A stretch of DNA of 64,000 nucleotides from JAWLAT01 sp041395325 (GTDB lineage: Bacteria; Pseudomonadota; Gammaproteobacteria; Xanthomonadales; SZUA-5): positions 62,001 to 126,000 of the forward strand of contig JAWLAT010000012.1 of the NCBI GenBank assembly GCA_041395325.1. Direction: 5' to 3'. A program made the position numbers and the translations under genes. Below are positions 26,903 through 35,098 of the stretch, in pieces. The number at the start of each line of letters is the position of its first letter. Within the stretch, counting starts at the first letter, position 1. Under the pieces are notes generated by a model. It did not search any database, was not told the DNA's origin, and saw only the letters and a list, made by a program, of their open reading frames with translations.

Positions 26903-27892
26903 GTGGAGCAGGGCGGCGGCCAGGATCGATCGGCGCTGTTTGCCGGGGAAGGCAGTTCCACGCTGGCCTTGGTGGTCTATCTGGCGCTGGCCGTGCTGAT
27001 CATGCTGGCCGACCGGCGCGGCGACTATCTGCAGCAATTTCGCAGCAGCGTGGCGCAAGCCAGCGAACCACTCTACGCACTGGCCGAGCTGCCATCACTG
27101 GTTGGCGTGGCGCTGCGCGACAATCTGGCCAATCGCCGTCGTCTGCTCAGCGAGAACGAGCAGCTGCAAGCAGATCTGCGACTGACCCGACTGCGCCTGG
27201 CCGAAGCCGAAGTGGCGCTGGCCGAACAACAGCGGCTCGCCGATGGCCTGACGCTGGCCGAACGCGAGCGGCTGCGCGCCATTCCAGCACGGGTCATGGA
27301 CGTCGACCCCGATCCCTTCCGCCATCGTGTGATCATCGACCGCGGCGAGCAGGATGGGCTGCGGGCCGGCACCGCCCTGATCGATGCCAGCGGCGTGGTC
27401 GGTCAGTTGATCGAACCCGGCCGCCATCGCTCGGTGGTGCTGCTGATCAGCGACCCGGGACATGGTTTGCCGGTGGTGGACGCACGCAGCGGCGAACGCA
27501 CCTTGCTCTATGGCACCGGTGAGAGCGACCAGCTGGCGCTGCGCAGCATGCCGCTGACGGCGGACATCGAAGCGGGCGATCTGTTGCTGAGTTCGGGCAT
27601 CGGTGGCCGCTTCCCGGCCGGTCTGCCGGTCGCCCGGGTGCGCTCGGTGGAACGCAGCGCCGGCGCACCGCACGCCCGCGGTGTCGCCGAGCCGCTGGCC
27701 GCGCTGGGTCGCTTGCGCGAATTGCTGGCCGTCGCGCCGCGCAGTGAGGCGGAGGGACCGCCCCTCCCGGACCATCGATTGGAATCGACCGAGGACCCGG
27801 TCACGGACCCCGTGCCGGTCGACGAGCCAGCCATCCCCGCAGCTGAGGTCAGCGACGCCGCTGCCGCAACCGAAGCGGGTCAGCAACCATGA
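26903..27892 (+). CDS. mreC: rod-shape determining protein MreC
   Basis: A 329-residue inner-membrane protein with one N-terminal helix (LALVVYLALAVLIMLADR), a periplasmic coiled coil (residues about 65-115, NRRRLLSENEQLQADLRLTRLRLAE) and the beta-barrel MreC domain (VIIDRGEQDGLRAGTALIDASGVVGQ). The tail is an acidic, Pro/Ala-rich disordered extension. The most likely start is GTG at 26903, 34 bases after mreB. It links MreB to the PBP2/RodA wall synthase. The C-terminus overlaps mreD by four bases. Confidence 0.95.
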   Translation: MEQGGGQDRSALFAGEGSSTLALVVYLALAVLIMLADRRGDYLQQFRSSVAQASEPLYALAELPSLVGVALRDNLANRRRLLSENEQLQADLRLTRLRLAEAEVALAEQQRLADGLTLAERERLRAIPARVMDVDPDPFRHRVIIDRGEQDGLRAGTALIDASGVVGQLIEPGRHRSVVLLISDPGHGLPVVDARSGERTLLYGTGESDQLALRSMPLTADIEAGDLLLSSGIGGRFPAGLPVARVRSVERSAGAPHARGVAEPLAALGRLRELLAVAPRSEAEGPPLPDHRLESTEDPVTDPVPVDEPAIPAAEVSDAAAATEAGQQP

Positions 27893-28383
27893 CCCGCGGC
27901 CACGAATGGCGGTTGTTCGCGATCTCGGTGCTCGCGGTGCTGTTGCTGACCCTGCTGCGCTTGCCGCCGTTGCTGGCGCCACTGAAGCCCTTTTGGGCGG
28001 GAATGCTGCTGATCTATTGCGCCCTGGAAATGCCCCGGGTGGCGCACCTGGGTGTGGCCTTTGGGCTGGGACTGCTGCTCGATGTGCTGGCCGGCAGCCT
28101 GCTCGGTGAACATGCGCTGCGACTGGTGATCATGACCCACGTGGCGCTGCGTTTTCGCTTTCGCCTGCGCTTCTTTCCGGTCAGTCAGCAGGCACTGGCG
28201 GTCTTCGGCCTGCTGCTCAACGACCGCATTCTGGCACTGTGGGTGCGTCTGTTCGGCGGCGAAGGTTGGCCGGGTCCCAGTTTCTGGCTGAGTCCGCTGA
28301 TCGGCATGCTGCTGTGGCCCTGGCTGTTCCTGCTGCTCGACCGCCTGCGACTGCGTGGCCGCAGTCGCGCCACCCGCAGCTGA
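27889..28383 (+). CDS. mreD: rod-shape determining protein MreD
   Basis: A 164-residue polytopic inner-membrane protein with about five helices. PFWAGMLLIYCALEMPRVAHLGVAFGLGLLLDVLAGSLLGEHALRL (residues about 34-79) is the conserved MreD core. It starts in an ATGA overlap with mreC and ends one base into the mrdA start. It belongs to the elongasome membrane complex. Confidence 0.94.
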   Translation: MTRGHEWRLFAISVLAVLLLTLLRLPPLLAPLKPFWAGMLLIYCALEMPRVAHLGVAFGLGLLLDVLAGSLLGEHALRLVIMTHVALRFRFRLRFFPVSQQALAVFGLLLNDRILALWVRLFGGEGWPGPSFWLSPLIGMLLWPWLFLLLDRLRLRGRSRATRS

Positions 28384-30257
28384 TGCTCGCCATGCGTCGC
28401 CGTCCGCGCACGCTGAAGGACTCGCATGCCGAGCAGGCCCAGTTTCGCCGCCGTGCCTGGTTGGCACTGGCCGGCGTGGCGCTCTGCGTGGTGGCGCTGT
28501 TGGTGCGGTTCGCCTGGCTGCAGCTGTTCCTGCATGAGGAGTTCAGCACCCGCTCGGAACGCAATCGGGTCAAGTTGCGCGCGCTGGCGCCCACCCGTGG
28601 TCTGATCTTCGATCGCAACGGCACGCTGCTGGCCGACAACCGGCTTTCCTACCGGCTCGAAGTCGTGCCGGAACAGGCCGGCGACGTACCGGCGCTGCTC
28701 GATCGGCTGCAGGGCATCATCGAGCTGAGTGAGGAGGACCGCGAGCGCTTCCTCAATCAGGTCCGCTACCGGCGCGCCTTCCAAAGCCTGCCGTTGCGCT
28801 TCAATCTGAGCGAGGACGAAGTGGCCCGGCTGGCGCTGGACCGCTGGCAACTGCCGGGCGTGGAGGTCGTCCCCGTCCCCAGTCGGCACTACCCGCACGG
28901 CGCGCTGCTCGGCCATGTGATCGGTTATGTGGGCCGGATCAATGCGACCGAGCAGGAAGCGCTGGAAGCGCATCGGCGCGGGGTCACCAGCCACGTCGGC
29001 AAGCTGGGCATTGAACGTCAATACGAAAATCGTCTGCGCGGCGAACTGGGCAGTGAGCACGTTGAGACCAATGCCGAGGGGCGGGTGCTGCAAACACTCG
29101 ACCAGGAACCGGCCAGTGCGGGCGAGAACCTCTACCTCAGCATCGACCTGGCGCTGCAGCGCGCGGTGGTCGACGCCTTCGCCGAGCATCGTGGCGCCGC
29201 GGTGGTGCTGGATGTCCACAATGGCGAGGTGCTGGCCCTGGTCAGCGAACCGGGCTACGACCCCAATGCCTTCGTGAATGGCATCTCGCAGACAGACTAC
29301 GATGCCCTGCTGAATGCGCCGGGCAGGCCGTTGTTCAATCGGGCGCTGCAGGGCGGCTATGAGCCCGGCAGCACACTCAAACCCTTTGTCGCCCTGGCTG
29401 GACTGGAAACCGGGCTGATCACGCCGCAAACCACCGTCTGGTCAACGGGCGAGTTTCGCCTGCCGGGGCACCAGATTGGTTTCCGCGACTACCGTGCGGG
29501 CGGGCATGGCCGCGTCGATCTGCGCGAAGCGCTGGCGCAATCGGTCAACACCTATTTCTATCAGCTCGGACTGGACCTGGGTGTGGACCGGATGAGCAGC
29601 TTCCTGGCGCGCTTCGGCTTTGGCCAGCCGACCGGCATTGATCTGCCGGCCGAGGCCTCCGGGATCCTGCCGACGCGGGAATGGAAGCAGTCGCGCTTCA
29701 AACAACCCTGGTATCCGGGCGAAACGATCATCGCGGCGATCGGTCAGGGCTACAACGTCACCACGATCCTGCAGCTGGCCGTCGCCACGGCAGCCATTGC
29801 CAATGGCGGAGACCGACTGCAACCACAGTTGCTGCGAGCCGTGCAGCCGGTACTCGATGAGCCGCCGCAACTGGCGCCCCATGAGCCCGCGAAATCGGTG
29901 GGCGTCACCGACCCCAGCCACTTCACGGCGGTGATTGCCGGCATGCATGCGGTGGTGCAGGGCCCCACCGGCAGTGCCCGCGCCATCGGCGATGCGCCCT
30001 ACCAGTTCGCCGGCAAGACCGGCACCGCACAGCGCAGCAGCCGCGCGCGCGAAGGCGTGGTCGGCAGTGCGACCCGGCTGCGCAACCAGGCGCTATTTGT
30101 CGCCTTCGCGCCACTGGAGCAACCACAAATCGCCGTGGCGCTGGTGGTCGAGGCCGGCGACAGCGGCTCGCGCACCGCTGCACCGATCGCCCGCCACATC
30201 CTCGATGCCTGGATGCTGCGATCCGGCCAGCAGACTGCGACGGTCGCAGCCCAATGA
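28383..30257 (+). CDS. mrdA: peptidoglycan transpeptidase, penicillin-binding protein 2
   Basis: A 624-residue class B PBP. One N-terminal helix (AWLALAGVALCVVALLVRFAWLQL) is followed by the pedestal domain (APTRGLIFDRNGTLLADN, GKLGIERQYENRLRG) and the transpeptidase domain. The catalytic motifs are GSTLK (Ser330, Lys333), SVN in the LAQSVNTYFYQ segment and KTGTAQ (Lys545). The ATG at 28383 shares a base with the mreD stop (TGATG). PBP2 cross-links side-wall peptidoglycan with RodA, encoded next. Confidence 0.96.
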   Translation: MLAMRRRPRTLKDSHAEQAQFRRRAWLALAGVALCVVALLVRFAWLQLFLHEEFSTRSERNRVKLRALAPTRGLIFDRNGTLLADNRLSYRLEVVPEQAGDVPALLDRLQGIIELSEEDRERFLNQVRYRRAFQSLPLRFNLSEDEVARLALDRWQLPGVEVVPVPSRHYPHGALLGHVIGYVGRINATEQEALEAHRRGVTSHVGKLGIERQYENRLRGELGSEHVETNAEGRVLQTLDQEPASAGENLYLSIDLALQRAVVDAFAEHRGAAVVLDVHNGEVLALVSEPGYDPNAFVNGISQTDYDALLNAPGRPLFNRALQGGYEPGSTLKPFVALAGLETGLITPQTTVWSTGEFRLPGHQIGFRDYRAGGHGRVDLREALAQSVNTYFYQLGLDLGVDRMSSFLARFGFGQPTGIDLPAEASGILPTREWKQSRFKQPWYPGETIIAAIGQGYNVTTILQLAVATAAIANGGDRLQPQLLRAVQPVLDEPPQLAPHEPAKSVGVTDPSHFTAVIAGMHAVVQGPTGSARAIGDAPYQFAGKTGTAQRSSRAREGVVGSATRLRNQALFVAFAPLEQPQIAVALVVEAGDSGSRTAAPIARHILDAWMLRSGQQTATVAAQ

Positions 30258-31363
30258 CCCATCGACTGCAGCTGTGGTGGGCCCGCTACCGGCGCAATGC
30301 AACGCTGGACCTGCCGCTACTGGCGCTGCTGCTGGCCGCCTGTGGACTGGGGCTGATGGTGCTCTACAGCGCCGGCGGCGGCGACACGGGTCTGGTGCTG
30401 AAGCAGTCGCTGCGCTTCGCGCTGGGCTTTGCCGCCCTGTTGCTGATCGCCTGGCTGCCACCGGCGGTGCTGCGGCGCTGGAGCCCCTGGGCCTATGCGG
30501 TCGGCGTGCTGCTGCTGATTGCCGTGGCTGTACTCGGCGAAGGGCGGGGCGCGCAGCGCTGGCTGGATTTCGGCTTTGTCCGCTTCCAGCCCTCGGAAAT
30601 CCTCAAGCTGGCCGTGCCGATGACCCTGGCCGGCTATCTGCACGAACGCGTGCTGCCGCCCTCCCTGCTCGATCTGATTGTGCTCGGTGCCCTGACGGCA
30701 GTGCCGGCGCTGCTGATCATCGAGCAGCCGGATCTGGGGACCGCACTGCTGGTGCTGGCGGCGGCAGCCTTCGTCATATTCCTGGCCGGGCTGTCGTGGG
30801 CCTGGATCCTCGGCGCCGGCGGCGCTGCGCTGGCCTACGCGCCACTGCACTGGATCTATTTCATGCACGACTATCAGCGCCAGCGCGTGCTGACGCTGCT
30901 CGATCCCGAGGCCGATCCGCTGGGCAGCGGCTGGCACATCCTGCAGTCGGAAATCGCCGTCGGCTCGGGCGGGCTGGCCGGCAAGGGCTATCTGGAAGGC
31001 ACCCAGTCGCAACTGGACTTCCTGCCTGAGCGGCATACCGACTTCATTCTGGCGGTGTTTGGCGAAGAGTTCGGCTGGGTTGGCGTGCTGCTGCTGTTTG
31101 CGCTGTATTTCGCCATCGTCGCCCGCTGCCTGTGGATCGCCATGCAGGCCCGCGACACCTTCGGCCGGCTGGTTGCCGGGGCCTTCGGGTTGTCCTTCTT
31201 CCTCTACGTGCTGGTCAATGCCGGCATGATCAGCGGCCTGCTGCCGGTGGTGGGCGTGCCGCTGCCTTTCGTCAGCTATGGTGGCACCGCCGCGGTGGTG
31301 CTGCTGGCGGGATTCGGTGTGGTCCAATCGGTGCACGTGCATCGACGGCTGGTGGGAAGCTGA
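30254..31363 (+). CDS. rodA: rod shape-determining peptidoglycan glycosyltransferase RodA
   Basis: A 369-residue SEDS-family polymerase with about ten membrane helices. Signature blocks are GRGAQRWLDFGFVRFQPSEILKLAVPM, IIEQPDLGTALLVLA, LPERHTDFILAVFGEEFGWVG and the C-terminal VGVPLPFVSYGGTAAVVLLAGFG (each a family hallmark). It overlaps mrdA by four bases (ATGA). It polymerises glycan strands for its partner PBP2. Confidence 0.96.
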   Translation: MTHRLQLWWARYRRNATLDLPLLALLLAACGLGLMVLYSAGGGDTGLVLKQSLRFALGFAALLLIAWLPPAVLRRWSPWAYAVGVLLLIAVAVLGEGRGAQRWLDFGFVRFQPSEILKLAVPMTLAGYLHERVLPPSLLDLIVLGALTAVPALLIIEQPDLGTALLVLAAAAFVIFLAGLSWAWILGAGGAALAYAPLHWIYFMHDYQRQRVLTLLDPEADPLGSGWHILQSEIAVGSGGLAGKGYLEGTQSQLDFLPERHTDFILAVFGEEFGWVGVLLLFALYFAIVARCLWIAMQARDTFGRLVAGAFGLSFFLYVLVNAGMISGLLPVVGVPLPFVSYGGTAAVVLLAGFGVVQSVHVHRRLVGS

Positions 31364-31365
31364 GC

Positions 31366-32067
31366 ATGGAAACGACCGCACCCCGGCGCTTTCGTTACTA
31401 CGATCTGGTCATGGTGGCCTTCGTCACCGTGTTCCTCTGCGCCAATCTGATCGGCCCGGCCAAGCCGGCCGAACTGTGGGGATTCACCTTCGGCGCCGGC
31501 GTGCTGTTCTTTCCGCTGTCCTATGTCTTTGGCGACATTCTGACCGAGGTCTACGGTTACGCCCGCGCCCGCCGGGTGGTCTGGGCAGGCTTTGCCGCGA
31601 TGGGCTTTGCCGCGCTGATGGCCGCCGTGGTGGTCGCCCTGCCACCGGCCGCAGGTTGGCCGCATCAGGACGCCTATGCCTTCGTCTACGGCCAGACCCC
31701 GCGCATCGTGCTGGCCTCGCTGCTGGCCTACTGGGCCGGCGAGTTCACCAATTCCTTCGTACTGGCGAAGATGAAGCTGGCTACTGGCGGCCGCTGGCTG
31801 TGGACGCGAACGATCGGCTCCACCATCGCCGGTGAAGGCGTCGATTCGCTGATCTTCTACCCGGTGGCCTTCTACGGCACCTGGAGCAACGAGCTGCTGC
31901 TGGGCGTGATGCTGTCCAACTACCTGCTCAAGGTGCTGTGGGAAGCGCTGATGACGCCGGTCACCTACCGGGTAGTGAACTTCCTCAAGCGCGCCGAGGG
32001 CGTCGACCACTACGACCGCGACACCGACTTCAATCCCTTCACGGTGCGGCTGCGGGGCGGGGAATGA
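31366..32067 (+). CDS. yhhQ: queuosine precursor transporter (VUT family, YhhQ-like)
   Basis: A 233-residue inner-membrane protein with about six helices. The VUT/DUF165 pattern is clear: LVMVAFVTVFLCANLIGPAK, FFPLSYVFGDILTEVYGYARARRVVWAGF, ASLLAYWAGEFTNSFVLAKMK and TIGSTIAGEGVDSLIFYPVAF (residue blocks in order). YhhQ takes up preQ0/preQ1 for tRNA queuosine synthesis. It starts two bases after the rodA stop, so it is probably on the rod-shape operon mRNA although its job is unrelated. Confidence 0.92.
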   Translation: METTAPRRFRYYDLVMVAFVTVFLCANLIGPAKPAELWGFTFGAGVLFFPLSYVFGDILTEVYGYARARRVVWAGFAAMGFAALMAAVVVALPPAAGWPHQDAYAFVYGQTPRIVLASLLAYWAGEFTNSFVLAKMKLATGGRWLWTRTIGSTIAGEGVDSLIFYPVAFYGTWSNELLLGVMLSNYLLKVLWEALMTPVTYRVVNFLKRAEGVDHYDRDTDFNPFTVRLRGGE

Positions 32068-32098
32068 CAGCACCCGGCTGGGCGAGCCTGCGATCGCG

Positions 32099-32401
32099 TC
32101 AGGTGCTTGAATTGACAATGCCGGCTCGCCGCCGCAACCACCAGGCCAGCAAGAGAATCAGCGGATAGGTGTGGAAGGCGGCCAGCGCCGCAGCCACATC
32201 AGGCCACAGGTTGCCGGCGTCCTGGCCGACGGCGAGATGCCAGCTGGCGATGGTGGCGACAACGGTGATCACGGCGGCGACCAGCAGCAAGACGCGATCG
32301 ATTGTGACCGACCAGCGGGCGCTCGCCGGGCGGCGCAGATACAGCGCCGTGAGGATGGCGAAGGCCGGCAGGAACAACAGCAATGCCAGCAGCGCCCGCA
32401 T
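32099..32401 (-). CDS. small membrane protein, 100 residues
   Basis: Three hydrophobic helices: an N-terminal one, a central VLLLVAAVITVVATIASWHLA and a C-terminal YPLILLLAWWLRR. Its ATG overlaps the stop of the DUF885 gene (ATGA at 32401), so the two are coupled. A decayed copy of the same gene is at 10290-10556 on the other strand. The family is not one I can name; it looks like the short uncharacterised membrane proteins common in Lysobacterales. Confidence 0.75.
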   Translation of the reverse strand: MRALLALLLFLPAFAILTALYLRRPASARWSVTIDRVLLLVAAVITVVATIASWHLAVGQDAGNLWPDVAAALAAFHTYPLILLLAWWLRRRAGIVNSST

Positions 32402-34179
32402 CAGGGTGTCGCGGCTGTCTGTGCGGCGATCCAGCGCTCGACCGAGGACTGCAGCACCGGCAGGGTGACCGAGCCCAGCGCCAGCAGCTGATCGTGGAAG
32501 GCCTTGAGGTCGAAGCGCGCACCCAGATCGGCCTGGGCCTTGCTGCGCAGCCGGCGAATCTCCAGTTCACCCAGCTTGTAGCTCAGTGCCTGGCCGGGCC
32601 AGCCGATATAGCGGTCGATCTCGGTGCCGATCTCGTGCTCGCTCAGCGCGGTGTTGTTCTTCATGTAGTCATAGGCCTGCTGCCGTGACCAGCCCTTGGC
32701 ATGCATGCCGGTGTCCACCACCAGTCGACAGGCGCGCCACATCTCGTAGGTCAGCCGGCCGAAATGGTCGTAGGGTGTCTCATAGATGCCCATCTCCTGG
32801 CCCAGCCACTCGGCGTACAGGCCCCAACCTTCGCCGTAGACGGACAGATAGTTGTAGCGGCGAAACGGGGGTTGTTCCTCCGCTTCTGCAGCCAGCGCAT
32901 TCTGCAGATGGTGACCGGGCACGGCTTCATGCAGCGTCAGTGCCGGGATCGCATAGAGCGGCCGGGCGTCGAGCTGATAGGTATTGACCCAGTAGGTCCC
33001 CGAGCCACCGTTGCGGCCGCCCGGCACATAGCGGCCGGCGGTGTAGAAGGGTGCGATGGCATCGGGCACCGGCGCCACGCCGTAGGGCGCGCGCGGCAAC
33101 TTGCCGAAGTACTCGGGCAGCTTGCCGTCGATTTTCTTGGCGTAGTAGCTGGCGTGCGCGAGCAGCTGATAGGGCGTGGTGGGATAGAACTGCGGATCGG
33201 TGCGCAGGAACTTGAGAAAGGCTGCGAAATCACCGTCGAATTCAAGCTCGGCGATGATCTGTTCCATCTCGGCGCGAATCCGCGCGACCTCGCTCAGGCC
33301 GGTCTGATGGATCTCCTCGGGGCTCAGGTCCTCCGTGACGAACTCGCGGATCTGCGCGCGGTAGTAGGCATCACCGTCGGGCAACTCGCTGGCGCCGATA
33401 CTGTCGCGAGCGCCCGGCAGATAGTCATCGACCAGAAAGGCCAGCAAGCGACGCTGTGCCGGCAGGACCTGCTCGCCAATCAGCTTCGCCGCGCGCTCAC
33501 GGGCTGCCTGCTGTGCGCTCTGATCGAGCGCGTCGGGCAGCGTTCGTAGCGGTGCATAGAAGACGCTGGCGGTGGGGTCCTTCAGTTCGGCTTCGCTGCG
33601 CAAGGGACCATCGCGGCCGGTCAGGATGATCTTCGGCAGGGTTCGACCAGCGGCGAGGCCGGCGGCCATGTTGGCCTGATGCTCACCCAGCCAGCGGGGC
33701 ACGTCGGCCAGCTGGGTCAGATACCGATTCACAGCCGCCGCGTCGCTCAGTTGCTGGCGTTGGGCCCAGTGCTGCAGGCCACCAAAGAAGCTCGAATCGC
33801 CGTTCATCGGCATCTGATAGGCCCGCATGCGCACGCCGTCCAATGAGGTTTCGATCTGATGCCGGAAGATCGCGTAGTTGGCGTAGTCCTCGACGTTCAG
33901 CGCGTTGGCATCGATTCCATCCAGCTTGCGCAGCAGCTCGGCCCAGTATTGGCCCTGCGCCTGCTGTGTCGCCTCGTCGACCGATTCCAGATGATCGGAG
34001 CGAGGCGTCTCACCGACGTCACCGGCCATCCGCGGGCTCTGCGTCAGGCGCCAATCCCAATCCGCTTTCCACAGGGCCTCGAAGTCCTCGGCAGCGGTGC
34101 CCGCACTCAGCGACAGCGGCGACAGCAGCGCGGCGCACAGGGCCAGCCAGAAAGGTGCACGCGAGGCTCGGAGCTTCAT
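32401..34179 (-). CDS. DUF885 family exported metallopeptidase-like protein
   Basis: A 592-residue protein with a signal peptide (MKLRASRAPFWLALCAALL...LSAG). The C-terminal half carries LHEAVPGHHLQ, an HExxxGHH-like zinc-binding motif, and later YGEGWGLYAEWLG and NTALSEHEIGTEIDRYIGWPGQALSYKLG, the hallmarks of DUF885. Members are thought to be zinc-dependent carboxypeptidase-like enzymes. It is likely a periplasmic peptidase, in line with the other exported peptidases in the window. The start ATG at 34179 gives the expected signal peptide. Confidence 0.9.
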   Translation of the reverse strand: MKLRASRAPFWLALCAALLSPLSLSAGTAAEDFEALWKADWDWRLTQSPRMAGDVGETPRSDHLESVDEATQQAQGQYWAELLRKLDGIDANALNVEDYANYAIFRHQIETSLDGVRMRAYQMPMNGDSSFFGGLQHWAQRQQLSDAAAVNRYLTQLADVPRWLGEHQANMAAGLAAGRTLPKIILTGRDGPLRSEAELKDPTASVFYAPLRTLPDALDQSAQQAARERAAKLIGEQVLPAQRRLLAFLVDDYLPGARDSIGASELPDGDAYYRAQIREFVTEDLSPEEIHQTGLSEVARIRAEMEQIIAELEFDGDFAAFLKFLRTDPQFYPTTPYQLLAHASYYAKKIDGKLPEYFGKLPRAPYGVAPVPDAIAPFYTAGRYVPGGRNGGSGTYWVNTYQLDARPLYAIPALTLHEAVPGHHLQNALAAEAEEQPPFRRYNYLSVYGEGWGLYAEWLGQEMGIYETPYDHFGRLTYEMWRACRLVVDTGMHAKGWSRQQAYDYMKNNTALSEHEIGTEIDRYIGWPGQALSYKLGELEIRRLRSKAQADLGARFDLKAFHDQLLALGSVTLPVLQSSVERWIAAQTAATP

Positions 34180-34292
34180 CTGCAGGTCTGCCAACGGGGG
34201 AGCGCTGCAGGTTAACCGCAAAGCGGATCGACGGCATGGGTCGGATGACCCGGCCAACCGGAATGGCCGGCGCGCGATCGCGACCAGGCCCG

Positions 34293-34322
34293 CTGGCACG
34301 CCGCCCCAAGCTTGGCTATATT
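34293..34322 (+). promoter_or_regulatory. tRNA-Gly promoter
   Basis: CTGGCA at 34293-34298 (four of six matches to the -35 consensus) is 18 bases before TATATT at 34317-34322 (five of six for -10). The tRNA begins 20 bases after the -10 box. The GC-rich discriminator GCGTCGAGG after the -10 is typical of stringently controlled stable-RNA promoters. Confidence 0.6.
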
Positions 34323-34341
34323 GCGTCGAGGCTGCCCCTGA

Positions 34342-34415
34342 GCGGGTGTAGTTCAATGGTAGAACTTCAGCTTCCCAAGCTGATAGCGTGGGTTCGATTC
34401 CCATCACCCGCTCCA
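34342..34415 (+). tRNA. tRNA-Gly (anticodon CCC)
   Basis: The 74 bases fold as a cloverleaf: acceptor GCGGGTG/CACCCGC, D stem GTTC/GAAC, anticodon stem TCAGC/GCTGA with loop TTCCCAA, T loop GTTCGATTC, and an encoded CCA end. The anticodon is CCC, which reads GGG. It is very close to the E. coli glyU type. Confidence 0.97.
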
Positions 34416-34468
34416 TTCCTGCGGCCGCTCCGGCCCAGGATCCCAGCGGTACGCCGTTGATCGACAGC

Positions 34469-34927
34469 ATGGATCCGTATCGCCCACCCCAGTCCGAGTC
34501 GGTCGACGCACCGGCCCCCCGGCCACGTCCCTGGGGCCGAGTGGTCTGGGTGCATCTGCCGCTATTCGGCTTGTTGTTGTGGATCTTCTTCGATGCACGG
34601 GCGCTGTGGCAGCCGCACGTCGGTCCGACCGAGTGGCTGGTCGGAGTCCTCCTCGCCCTGCCGATGGCCGTGGGGTCGTTGCGCAAGCTGCATCGACGTG
34701 ATGCCTCGCCGTCGCATTGGGGCTGGGACCTGTTCTACTCCGCGACCGCGATGGTCGCGGTGGTCGCGCTTGCCCTGCAGCAGGTCGGCCTGGCCTTTGC
34801 CTTGTTCCTGCCCACGCTGGTGCTCAACGGCCTGATGGGTCTGGCGGCGTTGTGGATGGAGCAGCGCCAGCGGGTGCGGGTGTATTTCAGCGGCCGCTGC
34901 GTGCTGGTCGAAGATCGGCGCGACTGA
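34469..34927 (+). CDS. hypothetical membrane protein
   Basis: A 152-residue protein with a Pro-rich start and about four hydrophobic helices (VWVHLPLFGLLLWIFFDA, WLVGVLLALPMAVGSL, FYSATAMVAVVALALQQ, and VGLAFALFLPTLVLNGLMGLAALWM). It begins 54 bases after the tRNA-Gly gene, probably on the same transcript. The ribosome site is weak. I do not recognise the family. Confidence 0.65.
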   Translation: MDPYRPPQSESVDAPAPRPRPWGRVVWVHLPLFGLLLWIFFDARALWQPHVGPTEWLVGVLLALPMAVGSLRKLHRRDASPSHWGWDLFYSATAMVAVVALALQQVGLAFALFLPTLVLNGLMGLAALWMEQRQRVRVYFSGRCVLVEDRRD

Positions 34928-35003
34928 TCCAACCGCCCCTCGGCGCACTGCCTGTGGCGCCCCGATTCGCTGTGAATTCCGACCCGTTCGCCGTGAATGG
35001 TGC

Positions 35004-35033
35004 TTGACGCTCCCATCCACTGCCGACTAGGCT
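35004..35033 (+). promoter_or_regulatory. putative promoter of the metY-metX/hom operon
   Basis: TTGACG at 35004-35009 is 18 bases before TAGGCT at 35028-35033. The predicted transcription start falls inside the palindromic operator array that follows, so binding there would block initiation. Confidence 0.5.
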
Positions 35034-35040
35034 AGCGGCC

Positions 35041-35068
35041 GTATAGACGTCTATACGACTTTACGACT
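35041..35068 (+). promoter_or_regulatory. putative met-box operator array
   Basis: The 16-base perfect palindrome GTATAGACGTCTATAC covers 35041-35056. Its core AGACGTCT (35045-35052) equals the met-box consensus bound by MetJ in enterobacteria. It is followed in exact eight-base register by ATACGACT (six of eight matches) and TTACGACT (five of eight). It lies just after a promoter and before metY. That the regulator is MetJ is inference; another methionine-responsive repressor could use this site. Confidence 0.6.
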
Positions 35069-35098
35069 GTCACAGGTCCTGCCCCGGAGAGCGCCGCG

